Source: Wenzhouxiangellaceae bacterium
Lineage (GTDB): Bacteria > Pseudomonadota > Gammaproteobacteria > Xanthomonadales > Wenzhouxiangellaceae
NCBI GenBank assembly: GCA_018334995.1
Contig: JAGXKW010000020.1
Location: forward strand, 1-50,524
DNA: 50,524 nt
Direction of reading: 5' to 3'
Of this stretch, positions 27,217 through 36,295 are shown piece by piece (position 1 is the first letter of the stretch; each line of letters opens with the position of its first letter). Both the position numbers and the translations under genes were made by a program. Below the pieces are notes generated by a model. That model did no database searches, had not been told where the DNA came from, and saw nothing but the letters and a program-made list of their open reading frames with translations.

Positions 27217-28457
27217 CAGTCGCCGCCATGGGCAAAGTCCGGATAAGCCTCCATCCCGCACTCGGCAAAATCCAGGCCGGCGCGTTCGTCGTCGGGATCG
27301 ACGCGAATTCCGACGACTGCGCGCAGCAGCGCCCAGGCGGCGAAGCTGGCGCCGAACACGAAACCGCCGATCGCGCCGATGCCGGCGAGCTGGGCCAGGA
27401 ACGATGCGCCCGGATCCGACAACGGCACGACAAGCAGGCCGAAGATTCCGCAGGTGCCGTGGACCGAGATCGCGCCGACGGGATCGTCGATGCGCAGCCG
27501 GTCCAGGCCGATGATGGAATAGACCACGATCACGCCGCCGATCAGACCGATGCAGATCGCCAGCATTGGACTCGGCGCCAGCGGCCCGGCGGTAATCGAG
27601 ACCAGCCCTGCCAGCGCGCCGTTGAGCGCCATGGTCAGGTCGGCCTTGCCGAAGGTCAGGCGGGCGGTCAGCAGCGCGGCCACCAGCCCGGCCGCCGCGG
27701 CCAGATTGGTGTTGACGAACACCGCGGCGACGTTGTTGGCCGAGCCGACGTCGGAAATGATCAGCTCCGAGCCGCCGTTGAAGCCGAACCAGCCCATCCA
27801 CAGGATGAACATGCCCAGCGTGGCCAGCGGCAGATTGGCGCCCGGCAGCGCTCGCGCCCGGCCGTCGACGGTGTACTTGCCCTGACGCGGGCCGAGCAGC
27901 ATGACGCCGGCCAGCGCGGCGAACGCGCCGGCCATGTGCACGATGCCGCCGCCGGCGTAGTCGGAATAGCCGAGCCCGTCCAGAAAGCCGCCGCCCCATG
28001 ACCAGTAGCCCTGCCACGGGTAGATGACGCCGGTCATGATCACGGCAAAGGCCAGGAACGACCACAGCTTCATGCGCTCGGCGACCGCGCCGGAGACGAT
28101 CGACATCGCGGTGGCCACGAATACCACCTGGAACATGAAGTCGGCCATGGCCGAATAGGTGATCCCGCTGCCGGCGGCAGTGACCGCCGCGGCCGCATGG
28201 TCGCCGCCCAGGCCGAACCCGAGGCCGGGCCAGAGCGCGTTGACACCGTCGGACGGATACATGAACTGGTAGCCGACCACGAAATACATCAGGCAGGCGA
28301 TGGCGTACAGCGCGACGTTCTTGGTCAGGATCTCGACCGTATTGCGCGCCCGCACCAGCCCGGCCTCGAGCATGGTGAAGCCGGCGGCCATCCACATCAC
28401 GAAGGCCGCGCAGACCAGCAGGTAGAAAGTATTCAGTGCGTACTCGATCTCGGTCAT
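27216..28457 (-). CDS. amtB: Ammonium transporter AmtB
   Basis: Inner-membrane ammonium channel of 413 residues with eleven hydrophobic helices. The start FYLLVCAAFVMWMAAGFTML, followed by EAGLVRARNTVEILTKN, is standard. The pore histidines lie in GGGIVHMAG and AISVHGTCGIFG. No cleaved signal peptide is evident. ATG at 28457 is 13 bp downstream of the glnK stop, the usual glnK-amtB operon; GlnK binds and blocks AmtB when nitrogen is plentiful. The operon is driven by the sigma-54 promoter at 28843-28858. The C-terminal tail (DERAGLDFAECGMEAYPDFA) is the GlnK contact region. Confidence 0.96.
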   Translation of the reverse strand: MTEIEYALNTFYLLVCAAFVMWMAAGFTMLEAGLVRARNTVEILTKNVALYAIACLMYFVVGYQFMYPSDGVNALWPGLGFGLGGDHAAAAVTAAGSGITYSAMADFMFQVVFVATAMSIVSGAVAERMKLWSFLAFAVIMTGVIYPWQGYWSWGGGFLDGLGYSDYAGGGIVHMAGAFAALAGVMLLGPRQGKYTVDGRARALPGANLPLATLGMFILWMGWFGFNGGSELIISDVGSANNVAAVFVNTNLAAAAGLVAALLTARLTFGKADLTMALNGALAGLVSITAGPLAPSPMLAICIGLIGGVIVVYSIIGLDRLRIDDPVGAISVHGTCGIFGLLVVPLSDPGASFLAQLAGIGAIGGFVFGASFAAWALLRAVVGIRVDPDDERAGLDFAECGMEAYPDFAHGGD

Positions 28458-28470
28458 TCCCAATGCTCCC

Positions 28471-28878
<408 letters not shown>

Positions 28879-28923
28879 TCATTGATTCAAAAGGAAGTCG
28901 ATGCATCGTAGGCTATAGCCCCG

Positions 28924-28940
28924 TGCACCGAATCGGTGCA
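28924..28940. promoter_or_regulatory. NtrC-binding site, proximal
   Basis: TGCACCGAATCGGTGCA matches the NtrC consensus TGCACCAWWWTGGTGCA at 15 of 17 positions and lies within a 21-bp palindrome (28922-28942). Its centre is about 100 bp upstream of the predicted glnK start. Confidence 0.85.
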
Positions 28941-28955
28941 CGGCACCTGAGGGCC

Positions 28956-28972
28956 CGCACCGGAAAGGTGCA
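28956..28972. promoter_or_regulatory. NtrC-binding site, distal
   Basis: CGCACCGGAAAGGTGCA keeps both half-sites (GCACC and GGTGC). Its centre is 32 bp from that of the proximal site, the spacing used by cooperating NtrC dimers at E. coli glnAp2, and about 132 bp upstream of the predicted start. Confidence 0.8.
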
Positions 28973-29285
28973 TTTGCCATCGAACGGGACCTTGAAAACA
29001 GCTCTCGCGAAGGCGCCGGGACGCGCAGAGAGGCGGAAGGCAAGAAGGCTGTATTTCGCGGGGACGCAGAGAAAGCCATTTGAAAAATGACTGCCGGGAC
29101 TGAACCGGAAATTCATCCGGCTGTTCGGGTTTTCCGAAGTGCCTATCTGCGCCTCTCATCGAACAGATTCACAACGCCAGGTTTTTTATCGAGATCGACG
29201 CCCTTCGGGCAATGTCTTTCGGCTGAGGCCTGGTGGTACGTGTTTATGCTTTTGCGGGACCTTTTATCGCCTGTTGCCCTGCAAC
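28973..29285. other. Intergenic region between the NtrC sites and ntrC
   Basis: No gene is supported in these 313 bp. Two related phrases, GCCGGGACGCGCAGAGAGGC (about 29017-29036) and GCGGGGACGCAGAGAAAGCC (about 29057-29076), form a degenerate direct repeat with the CTCTGCGTCC-type core seen between genes of many bacteria. No clear terminator for ntrC was found. Confidence 0.45.
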
Positions 29286-30665
29286 TCAGACCTTGCGGCC
29301 GAGCGTGTTGCGGCCGATGCCGAGCCGGCGAGCGGCCTCGGTACGGTGGCCGCCGGTAGCCTTGAGGGCCTCGTCGATCAGGCAGCGCTCGAGCTGCGCC
29401 ACGGCTTCGGGCATCAGTTCGCCATTGCCCTCGGCCAGCCGTGCCCGGGCCCATTCGCGCAAGGCGCCGGTCCAGTCGACGACGTCGGCTTGCTTTGGGG
29501 CAAGCTGCGGCAGGTCCTCGGCCCGGATTTCGGGCCCGGGCACCAGTGCGGTCAGCCGGCGACACAGGTTGACCAGCTCGCGCACGTTGCCCGGCCAGGC
29601 ATGGGCGGCGAGCCGCTCGCGCGCGGGTGCGGTCAGCGTCTTCGGCTCGGTGTTCATCTCGCGCGCCGCCTCGGCCAGGTAGTGCGCCAGCAGCAGCGGA
29701 ATGTCGTCGCGCCGGTCACGCAGCGGCGGCATCCGGAGCTCGACCACGTTCAGCCGGTGGTAGAGGTCGTCGCGAAATCGGCCTTCGGCCACGGCCCGGT
29801 CGAGGTCACGATTGGTCGCGGCGATGAGCCGGACGTCGGCGCGCATGGAGCGCGTGCCGCCCAGACGACGAAAATCACCATCGGCAAGCACCCGCAGCAA
29901 ACGCGTCTGCAGTGCGGCCGGCATGTCGCCGATTTCGTCCAGGAACAGCGTGCCACCGGCGGCCTGCTCGAAATACCCCGCACGCGCCTCGGAGGCGCCG
30001 CTGAAAGCGCCCTTCTCGTGGCCGAACAGCTCGGACTCCAGCAATTCGGCCGGGATTGCCGCCACGTTGAGCGCGACGAACGGTTCGCCGGCCCGACGCG
30101 AGGTCTCGTGCAGCGCGCGCGCAATGCGCTCCTTGCCGGTGCCCGACTCGCCGATCAGCAGCACGCCCAGATCCGAACCGGCCAGTCGTGCGATGACCCG
30201 GAACAGTTCCTTCATCGCCGGGGCCGAGCCGATCAGTGAAGGCGGCTCGCCCGGTATCGCTTGCCGGCCACCGTCCTGCGAGATTCGGGCGCGGCCGGCC
30301 AGCGCGCGCCGCACCAGGTTCACCGCCTCGTCGATATCGAATGGCTTGGGCAGCAGCTCGAACGCCCCGCCGGTAAGCGCCGCCACGGAGTTGTCCAGGT
30401 CGGCGTAGGCGGTCATGATGATCACCGGAAGCTCCGGATGCGCGGCGCGAACCGAGGCGAGCAATTCGAGCCCGGATTCTCCTGGCATGCGCAGGTCGCT
30501 GACCAGCACCGCCGGCAGCTCCCCCCGGCCGAGCGCTTCACGCAGCGCGCTCGGGGCATCGAATTCCCGCGTACACATTTCGCAACGCTCCAGCGCGCGC
30601 GCCAGCACGCGCCGCACCGAAGCATCGTCGTCGACGATCCAGATGGCCGGGTCCGGGTCTGTCAT
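29286..30665 (-). CDS. ntrC: Nitrogen regulation response regulator NtrC
   Basis: Sigma-54 activator of nitrogen-starvation genes, 459 residues. The receiver domain (1-120) has phospho-acceptor Asp57 (VSDLRMPG). The AAA+ domain has Walker A GESGTGKE near 172-179 and FLDEIGDMP as Walker B. The sigma-54-contacting loop reads GAFSGA (219-224) instead of GAFTGA. The C-terminal Fis-type helix-turn-helix ends ARRLGIGRNTLGRKV, a few residues shorter than E. coli NtrC. ATG at 30665 has AAGGG upstream; an in-frame ATG at 30683 is possible. It follows ntrB with a 174-bp gap, and probably binds the two sites upstream of glnK. Confidence 0.95.
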   Translation of the reverse strand: MTDPDPAIWIVDDDASVRRVLARALERCEMCTREFDAPSALREALGRGELPAVLVSDLRMPGESGLELLASVRAAHPELPVIIMTAYADLDNSVAALTGGAFELLPKPFDIDEAVNLVRRALAGRARISQDGGRQAIPGEPPSLIGSAPAMKELFRVIARLAGSDLGVLLIGESGTGKERIARALHETSRRAGEPFVALNVAAIPAELLESELFGHEKGAFSGASEARAGYFEQAAGGTLFLDEIGDMPAALQTRLLRVLADGDFRRLGGTRSMRADVRLIAATNRDLDRAVAEGRFRDDLYHRLNVVELRMPPLRDRRDDIPLLLAHYLAEAAREMNTEPKTLTAPARERLAAHAWPGNVRELVNLCRRLTALVPGPEIRAEDLPQLAPKQADVVDWTGALREWARARLAEGNGELMPEAVAQLERCLIDEALKATGGHRTEAARRLGIGRNTLGRKV

Positions 30666-30839
30666 CGAACCCTTTTCTCTCATGGAACCCCGGTCTGTCA
30701 ACTGGTCACCCGCCGGTCCGATACGTGGGTGAATGCCCGTCCAATCCGGCCGGGCCGCGGAGTGGAGCGATTTGCAAGCAGGCTCGACAAATCGAGAGCT
30801 GGGAAACCGGCAGGTATTCCATGGCCGAATTGATGACAA

Positions 30840-31877
30840 TCATGCCGACACCGGCAGCAGCAGGCGAAATACCGTATCGCCCGGTTCGCTCTCGAATTCG
30901 ATCCGCCCGCCGTGGCGGTCGGCGATTTCCTGGGCGATGGCAAGCCCCAGGCCGCTGCCTTCCGGGCGCCCGGTAACCAGCGGGAAAAACAGCGATTCGG
31001 CCAGCGCCTCGGGTACGCCGGGGCCGTTGTCGCAGATTTCGATGGCCACCGCCAGCCGGTGCAGCGTGCCGGCCCACGTCACGCGACTGGCCGATCGCGT
31101 GCGCAGGCAGATTGCCGCGGCGCCCGATTGCAGGGCGTTGCGCCCGAGATTGAGCAGCGCCCGGAACAGCTGGTCGGCATCCAGCTCCAGTTCGGGCAGG
31201 CTGGGATCGTAATCGCGTGCGACGGCAACGTCCGCGTCCGCCTCGGCGACAAGCAGCGCGTAAAGCCGATCGACCGGCTCGTGGACGTTGCCGGCAACCA
31301 GCTTCGACGGACCGGCCGGCGCCAGCAGCGCATCGACCAGCGCCTGCAGGCGATCAGCCTCGCGGCACACGATCTCGGCGAGTTCGCGCCGGGACTCGCC
31401 GGGCTCATCGCGCCCGAGCAGCTGGGCTGCGCCGCGAAGCCCGGCCAACGGATTGCGGATTTCGTGCGCCAGTTGGCGCACCACGCGCCGCGACAGGCGC
31501 TGCCGTTCGTGGCGCAGCCGGTCCTCCTGGGCCCGACGGCGCAATTCGGCGTCGTGCAGTTCCAGCAGGCAGCCGCCATCGGACAGCGCGGCCACCTGGA
31601 CATCCAGCCAGGCGACCTTGCCGGCGTGCCTCCACTCGAGATCCTGCGCCGACATCACGCGCTGCTCGGCCAGGGCGCGCTCGGCCAGCATGTCCAGGCC
31701 GGCCTCGTGCAGCGCAGCCACCGCCGTGTCGCCCGCACGATCCTGCGGGCTGGATACGCCGAGCAGATCGCGCGCGGCCGGGTTGAGCCGGTCCAGGCGA
31801 CCTTCGGCATCGAGCAGGATCACCGCGGTCTGGAGGTGCGCGAGCAAGTCCGGCGTTGCGTGGCTGTAGTCGGACAT
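30840..31877 (-). CDS. ntrB: Nitrogen regulation sensor kinase NtrB
   Basis: Cytosolic histidine kinase/phosphatase that controls NtrC in response to P-II. An N-terminal PAS-like domain (about 8-115, LDAEGRLDRLNPAARDLLGV) precedes the H-box RQLAHEIRNPLAGLRGAAQL with His138. The ATPase domain has LNLGRNALQSGA (N box), DNGPGVP (G1) and GSGLGLAIAQEIADRHGG (G2). No membrane segment is present, as expected. Length 345 residues. ATG at 31877 has AGGA eight bases upstream. It lies 105 bp from a divergent small membrane protein gene. Confidence 0.93.
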   Translation of the reverse strand: MSDYSHATPDLLAHLQTAVILLDAEGRLDRLNPAARDLLGVSSPQDRAGDTAVAALHEAGLDMLAERALAEQRVMSAQDLEWRHAGKVAWLDVQVAALSDGGCLLELHDAELRRRAQEDRLRHERQRLSRRVVRQLAHEIRNPLAGLRGAAQLLGRDEPGESRRELAEIVCREADRLQALVDALLAPAGPSKLVAGNVHEPVDRLYALLVAEADADVAVARDYDPSLPELELDADQLFRALLNLGRNALQSGAAAICLRTRSASRVTWAGTLHRLAVAIEICDNGPGVPEALAESLFFPLVTGRPEGSGLGLAIAQEIADRHGGRIEFESEPGDTVFRLLLPVSA

Positions 31878-31982
31878 CCGGTCTATCCTGTGTGCCGGGC
31901 GAGTGCCGGTTCGGGTTTCACGATCATAGTGCCACAGGGTCGCTGCGTTGCATCCGGCCGGCCGATCTGCAAACATGCTCTG

Positions 31983-32318
31983 ATGAAGCGTTACCGCCGC
32001 TCGCCGGGCCCGCTGGCCTGGGCCATTTTCAACCTCGTCCTGCTGGTACTGGGCTGTGTTGCCTGGGGCTGGCTGGATTACCGCTACGTCACGCAGTTCT
32101 GGGCGCCGGAGGAAATGCGCGCGGCGACCGACTGGCTGATGCTCGCCATCATCGCCGGATCGATGCTGGCAAACCTCTGGCTGCTGCGGAAACGAAGCCT
32201 GGTGGTGCACCTGCTCGGCGCGCTGGCCAGTGCGCTTGCCGTGACCACGTTGTGGTGGCTTGCCATCACGCTGGCCGGCAGCGCCTTTCATGCCGCCATC
32301 GGGGGCACCGTCGGCTGA
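31983..32318 (+). CDS. Small predicted membrane protein, unknown function
   Basis: A 111-residue protein with three hydrophobic helices (about residues 12-32, 48-66 and 74-100), a basic N terminus (MKRYRRSP) and a short polar linker, WLDYRYVTQFWAPEEMRAAT. I do not recognise the family. ATG at 31983 lies in the divergent region next to ntrB. Codon use is like that of its neighbours and the helix pattern supports a real gene, but no function is proposed. Confidence 0.6.
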   Translation: MKRYRRSPGPLAWAIFNLVLLVLGCVAWGWLDYRYVTQFWAPEEMRAATDWLMLAIIAGSMLANLWLLRKRSLVVHLLGALASALAVTTLWWLAITLAGSAFHAAIGGTVG

Positions 32319-32379
32319 TCCCGCTTGCGCGGCAAAAAGCGCCTGGATGCGACCCCGGAAACCACGAACGCCCAGGAAA

Positions 32380-32456
32380 CCTCTGATTGAATGGCCGCGG
32401 GCGCGAAAGGCAGCAGTTTCTGCGGCTCCAGCTCCACTTCGCTCGACCGACTGAAA
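32380..32456. repeat. Possible degenerate fold-back element remnant
   Basis: The gap 32319-32460 has no gene. CCTCTGATTGAATGG through GGGCGCG (32380-32405) matches the left end of the element at 49085 at 19 of 26 positions by eye, and CGACTGAAA at the right matches the inner right arm of that element. It may be a decayed short copy; support is weak. Confidence 0.35.
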
Positions 32457-32460
32457 GGTG

Positions 32461-33261
32461 CTACCCGGTGCCGGTCAAGCGATCGAGTCGCAGCCGCTCG
32501 CGCGCGTCGAACAACCGGCGGGCGCCGGCACTGACGGCGGCGAGCGTGCCGAACCCGGTGCCCACGGCGATCACGAACATGATCAGGATCTGGTACTTGA
32601 CCGCGATCGCCGGCGGCGTGCCGGCCAGGATCTGGCCGGTCATCATGCCCGGCAGGCTGACGATGCCGGCCGCGGCCATGGCGTTGATGATCGGGATCAG
32701 CCCCGAGCGCACCGCGTCGCGCCGGATCTCGCCGACCGCTACGTTCCAGGGCTGGCCCAGCATCAGGCGGTTTTCGATCAGCGCGCGCTGGCGCCGTACG
32801 CCCTCGGTCAGGCGGTCCAGCCCCAGCGCCACGCCGGTCATGGTGTTGCCCAGCAGCATGCCCAGGATCGGAATCGAATATTGCGGCCGGTACCAGGGAT
32901 CGGGCCCGATGATCACGACCAGCGTCAGCACGGTCACGCTGAACGCCGAGAGGAACATCGACAACGTGCCGATGCCGAACGCCCAGCCGCCGCGCAGGCG
33001 GTACTTTTGCCGCGCCATGACCTCGCGGCCGGCCACCAGCAGCATGACCAGGCTCATCAACGCAATCCAGCGCAGGCGGCCGAGCTCGAAGACGAGTTCC
33101 AGCACCAGCCCGACCAGCGCGAGCTGGATGACGGTTCGAGCCGCCGCCACCAGCAGCGAGCGGGCCATGCCCAGCCGCGCCAGATGGCTGGTCGCGGCCA
33201 GCGCCAGCACCAGCAGCGACGCCAGCGCCAGTTGCCACCAGGACAGGTCGATGATGGTCAT
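32461..33261 (-). CDS. UPF0014 (FetB/YbbM-like) ABC transporter permease
   Basis: A 266-residue inner-membrane permease with about seven helices. The motif RTVIQLALVGLVLELVFEL, followed later by SIPILGMLLGNTMTGVALGL, LPGMMTGQILAGTPPAIAVK and YQILIMFVIAVGTG, is typical of UPF0014 proteins. E. coli FetAB of this family is an iron exporter that protects against peroxide; plant relatives act in aluminium tolerance. ATG at 33261 overlaps the stop of the ATPase gene by ATGA, so the pair is translationally coupled. The substrate is not shown by sequence. Confidence 0.85.
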   Translation of the reverse strand: MTIIDLSWWQLALASLLVLALAATSHLARLGMARSLLVAAARTVIQLALVGLVLELVFELGRLRWIALMSLVMLLVAGREVMARQKYRLRGGWAFGIGTLSMFLSAFSVTVLTLVVIIGPDPWYRPQYSIPILGMLLGNTMTGVALGLDRLTEGVRRQRALIENRLMLGQPWNVAVGEIRRDAVRSGLIPIINAMAAAGIVSLPGMMTGQILAGTPPAIAVKYQILIMFVIAVGTGFGTLAAVSAGARRLFDARERLRLDRLTGTG

Positions 33262-33869
33262 GACTCTTCCAGCCGGCCGTCGCGGATGAGCAGGTGACGA
33301 TTGGACACGCGCTGGATCTGCTCGGCATCGTGCGCTACCCACAGCGTCGGCAATTCACGGCGCTCGATGATCTCGAGCAGCCAGCGCTCGACGCGCTTGA
33401 TCGATTCGGCGTCGAGATTGGCCGTGGGTTCGTCGAGCAGCAACGCCCGCGGCTCGCGCGCCAGCGCCCGGATCAGCGCCAGGCGCTGTTTCTCGCCCGA
33501 CGAAAGCCGGTCGATCGACCAGCTCGTCGCCTCGCCGGGCAGATCCAGCGCTTCCAGTGCATCGCCGGCATCGGCATCGAAATGCTCGCCGACGGTCTCG
33601 TGCCACCACTGGCTTTCGGCCGGAATCATCATCACCTGCGCGCGCCAATTGTGGGCCGGCGTTTCGCTTTGCCGGATATCGCCGAGCCGACAGTCGCCGC
33701 CGTGCGGCTCCAGGTCGGCGACGGCGCGCAGCAGGCGAGTCTTGCCGCTGCCGGAGGCGCCGGAGAGGCAGATGACCTTACCCCTGGATACCGCCAGCGA
33801 AACCGGCTCAAGATCGCCGACCGAGACATCTTCGAGTGCCAGGTCGCCGGCCGGGCCCGAACTGTTCAT
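33258..33869 (-). CDS. ABC transporter ATP-binding protein (FetA/YbbL-like)
   Basis: A 203-residue ATPase. Walker A GASGSGKT is at residues 37-44. The signature LSSGEKQRLALIRALA and Walker B ALLLDEPTANLD are present, then the switch His in WVAHD. The small size agrees with the FetA type rather than larger importers. ATG at 33869 is 13 bp after the stop of the fused E1 gene, so the three genes may form one operon. It partners the overlapping permease gene. Confidence 0.85.
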   Translation of the reverse strand: MNSSGPAGDLALEDVSVGDLEPVSLAVSRGKVICLSGASGSGKTRLLRAVADLEPHGGDCRLGDIRQSETPAHNWRAQVMMIPAESQWWHETVGEHFDADAGDALEALDLPGEATSWSIDRLSSGEKQRLALIRALAREPRALLLDEPTANLDAESIKRVERWLLEIIERRELPTLWVAHDAEQIQRVSNRHLLIRDGRLEES

Positions 33870-33882
33870 GATGGCGCGGGCG

Positions 33883-36120
33883 TCACTTGAGCAGCACGCG
33901 CGCCGCGTCGGCCACACTCGCCTCGTCCGGCAGCATCAGCTTCGCCGCATCGCCCAGCGGGATATAGCAGTCCACGCCGGTGACGCGCTTGACGGGACGG
34001 TTCGCGACGCCGTCTTCGACCAGTGCGGTGATCACCGCCTCGCCGATGCCGCCGTCGGGGCGGCCTTCGTCGAGCACCAGCACCGCGTCGCAGGCGGCCG
34101 CATGTTCGGCGATCGCCTCGGTGTTGAGGGGTTTCAGCCAGCGCAGGTCGAGAATCCGGGCCTTGACGCCGTCGGTCTTTTCCAGTTCGCGCGCGGCGCG
34201 CAGCGCCATGGGTACGCCGTTGCCGAAGGTGACGATCAGCAGGTCGGTGGCCGGTTCGTTATAGATGCGCGGCTGCCACGGTTCCAGGCACTGATCCGGC
34301 GCCGGGTAATCGAAACTCCACAGGCCGTCGTCCTTGTCGTACAGGTCCTTGGTCATGTACAGCGCGATCGGCTCGAGGATGGTCGTCACCCGTCCGTCGA
34401 CCGTGGCCAGCGCGGCGAGCGTGCGCAGCATCATCGCCGCATCGTCCCCCCGGGACGGACAGCCGACGACCAGGCCGGGAATGTCACGCAGCGCGGTGAT
34501 CGAGTTGTCGTTGTGGAAATGGCCGCCGAAGCCCTTCTGGTAACCAAGGCCCGCGATGCGCACGAGCATCGGATTGCGGTAGGTATCGTTGGAAAAATAC
34601 TGCAGCGAGCAGGCCTCGCCGCGGATCTGGTCGCAGGCGTTGTGGAAGTAGGCCAGGTACTGGATCTCGGGGATCGGCAGGTAGCCCATGTTGCCGTAGC
34701 CCTGGGCCAGGCCGAGAATGGTGGTCTCGTCGAGCAGCGTGTTGAACACCCGCGCGTTGCCGAACTGCCTGTTCAGGCCCTTGGTGACGGTGTAGACGCC
34801 GCCCTTGCGCGCGACGTCCTCGCCGAACACCAGCGACTCGGGATATTTCAACAGCAGATCGTGCAGCGCCCGGTTGATCTGGACGGCCATGTGCTTGGGC
34901 GCATCGCGTTCGGGCAGGCGCGCTTCGCCGCCGAAAGCCTCGGCTCGGGCGCTGCCGGCTGGCGTGCGCTCCGCCTCGCGGGCGACTTCCGCGGGTGAGA
35001 AGAGCGCCAGCGGCCGGATCACGTCCTCGACCGTGGTCAGCCGTGGGCGGCCGTCGGCCCGATCGGCCTGCTCCAGGCATTGCGCGCGGAGCTGCTCGTA
35101 GCGCTCGCGGATGCGCGCCGGACCGAGCAGCCCGCGCCCGACGACCGATCGGGCCGAGACCAGCAGCGGATCCTGCAACTCGTCGCGCTCCAGCTCGGCC
35201 GGCGCCCGGTACTCGATCTCGAAGTCGGTGCCGGCGTGGCCCAGCAGTCGGGTCGTGTTCAAGTGCAGGAACACCGGCCGGCGACGCGTACGGCAGGTCT
35301 CGACGGCGCGCTGCACCGGCTCGAAGCCGGCCGCCAGGTCCAGCCCGTCGGCGTGGATGTATTCGAGCCCGTAGCGCGCGGCCATGGACCGGGCCGTCCA
35401 GTGCGACGGCGTGGGTACCGAAATGCCCAGCCGGTTGTCCTCGCACACGAACAGAATCGGCAGTGGAAGGGACTGGTGGGCCGTCCAGGCAGCCGTGTTG
35501 AACGCGCTTTGGGCCGTGGCGTGGTTGACGCTGGCGTCGCCGAAGCTGCACACGACAATGCTGTCTTCGGGCACCGCGATGTCGTGGTCGATGCGTTTGG
35601 CGTGCGCGATCGCCAGTGCGGTACCCACGGCCTTGGGGAGATGACTGGCGATGGTCGAGGTCTGCGGCAGAATCCACAGCTCCGGGTGGCCCCAGACCTT
35701 GTGCCGACCGCCCGATGCCGGATCATCGGCGGCGGCGGCGAAGGAAAGACAGGTATCTTCGATGAAATCGGCGCCGTCGCGTTTTCGGTAACGCTCGGCG
35801 ACGAACGCGCCGGATCGGTAGTGCAGGAACGCCGGATCGGTCGCACGCGTCGCGCGCCCGAGCATGGCGTTGCCTTCGTGGCCGGACGATCCGATCGTGT
35901 AGAAAACCTTGTTCTCGCCCCGCTTGACCCGCGCCATCAGGTCGAGCTGGCGCGAGATCAGCTGGCTTTCGAACAGTTCGAGCAGGTCGAGATCGGAAAT
36001 CGCACCATCCCCCACCGATGCGTCCAAGGCCCCGGACTCGAGCGCATCGAGGCATTCGAGGAAACGCGCGTCGACGATTTCGGCGCGATTGAGTTGGCGC
36101 GCCCGGCCCGGATTGCTCAT
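33883..36120 (-). CDS. Fused 2-oxoacid dehydrogenase E1 alpha-beta subunit
   Basis: Thiamine-diphosphate enzyme of 745 residues combining both E1 subunits. Residues about 45-375 are the alpha part, with the TPP motif GDASVNH at 194-200 and the start YTIGSSGHEGNAMLGRATRA. Residues from about 425 (VQINRALHDLLLKYPESLVF) are the beta part, with GEDVARKGGVYTVTKGLNRQ and a transketolase C-terminal domain. The best guess is a branched-chain 2-oxoacid dehydrogenase, but no E2 or E3 gene is adjacent, so the substrate is open. ATG at 36120 begins MSNPGRARQLNRAEIVDARF; the longer frame upstream is a shadow of hrpB. It is followed at 13 bp by the ABC pair. Confidence 0.88.
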   Translation of the reverse strand: MSNPGRARQLNRAEIVDARFLECLDALESGALDASVGDGAISDLDLLELFESQLISRQLDLMARVKRGENKVFYTIGSSGHEGNAMLGRATRATDPAFLHYRSGAFVAERYRKRDGADFIEDTCLSFAAAADDPASGGRHKVWGHPELWILPQTSTIASHLPKAVGTALAIAHAKRIDHDIAVPEDSIVVCSFGDASVNHATAQSAFNTAAWTAHQSLPLPILFVCEDNRLGISVPTPSHWTARSMAARYGLEYIHADGLDLAAGFEPVQRAVETCRTRRRPVFLHLNTTRLLGHAGTDFEIEYRAPAELERDELQDPLLVSARSVVGRGLLGPARIRERYEQLRAQCLEQADRADGRPRLTTVEDVIRPLALFSPAEVAREAERTPAGSARAEAFGGEARLPERDAPKHMAVQINRALHDLLLKYPESLVFGEDVARKGGVYTVTKGLNRQFGNARVFNTLLDETTILGLAQGYGNMGYLPIPEIQYLAYFHNACDQIRGEACSLQYFSNDTYRNPMLVRIAGLGYQKGFGGHFHNDNSITALRDIPGLVVGCPSRGDDAAMMLRTLAALATVDGRVTTILEPIALYMTKDLYDKDDGLWSFDYPAPDQCLEPWQPRIYNEPATDLLIVTFGNGVPMALRAARELEKTDGVKARILDLRWLKPLNTEAIAEHAAACDAVLVLDEGRPDGGIGEAVITALVEDGVANRPVKRVTGVDCYIPLGDAAKLMLPDEASVADAARVLLK

Positions 36121-36295
36121 GATCGAAACCTGCACCTGGGAAACGCTGCGATTGTATCGATTATTGAGGCTTGCATATTTCCTGAACGATGCGGCGAACG
36201 CAAATGCGTCCCGACCCTGGCCCGCCCCCGCGAGCGGGGGCTTACCGGCAGGCCGTGCCACAATCCGTTCCGGAATCCAACGCCCGCGACCGCAC

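Noticed and set aside
29087-29359. 90-residue plus-strand open frame between glnK and ntrC
   Set aside because: It runs into the ntrC coding region on the opposite strand, has no family resemblance, and lacks a ribosome site.
31920-31945. Possible sigma-54 promoter for ntrB on the minus strand
   Set aside because: TGGCAC is present, but the -12 part reads TCGTG without the required GC, so the match fails.
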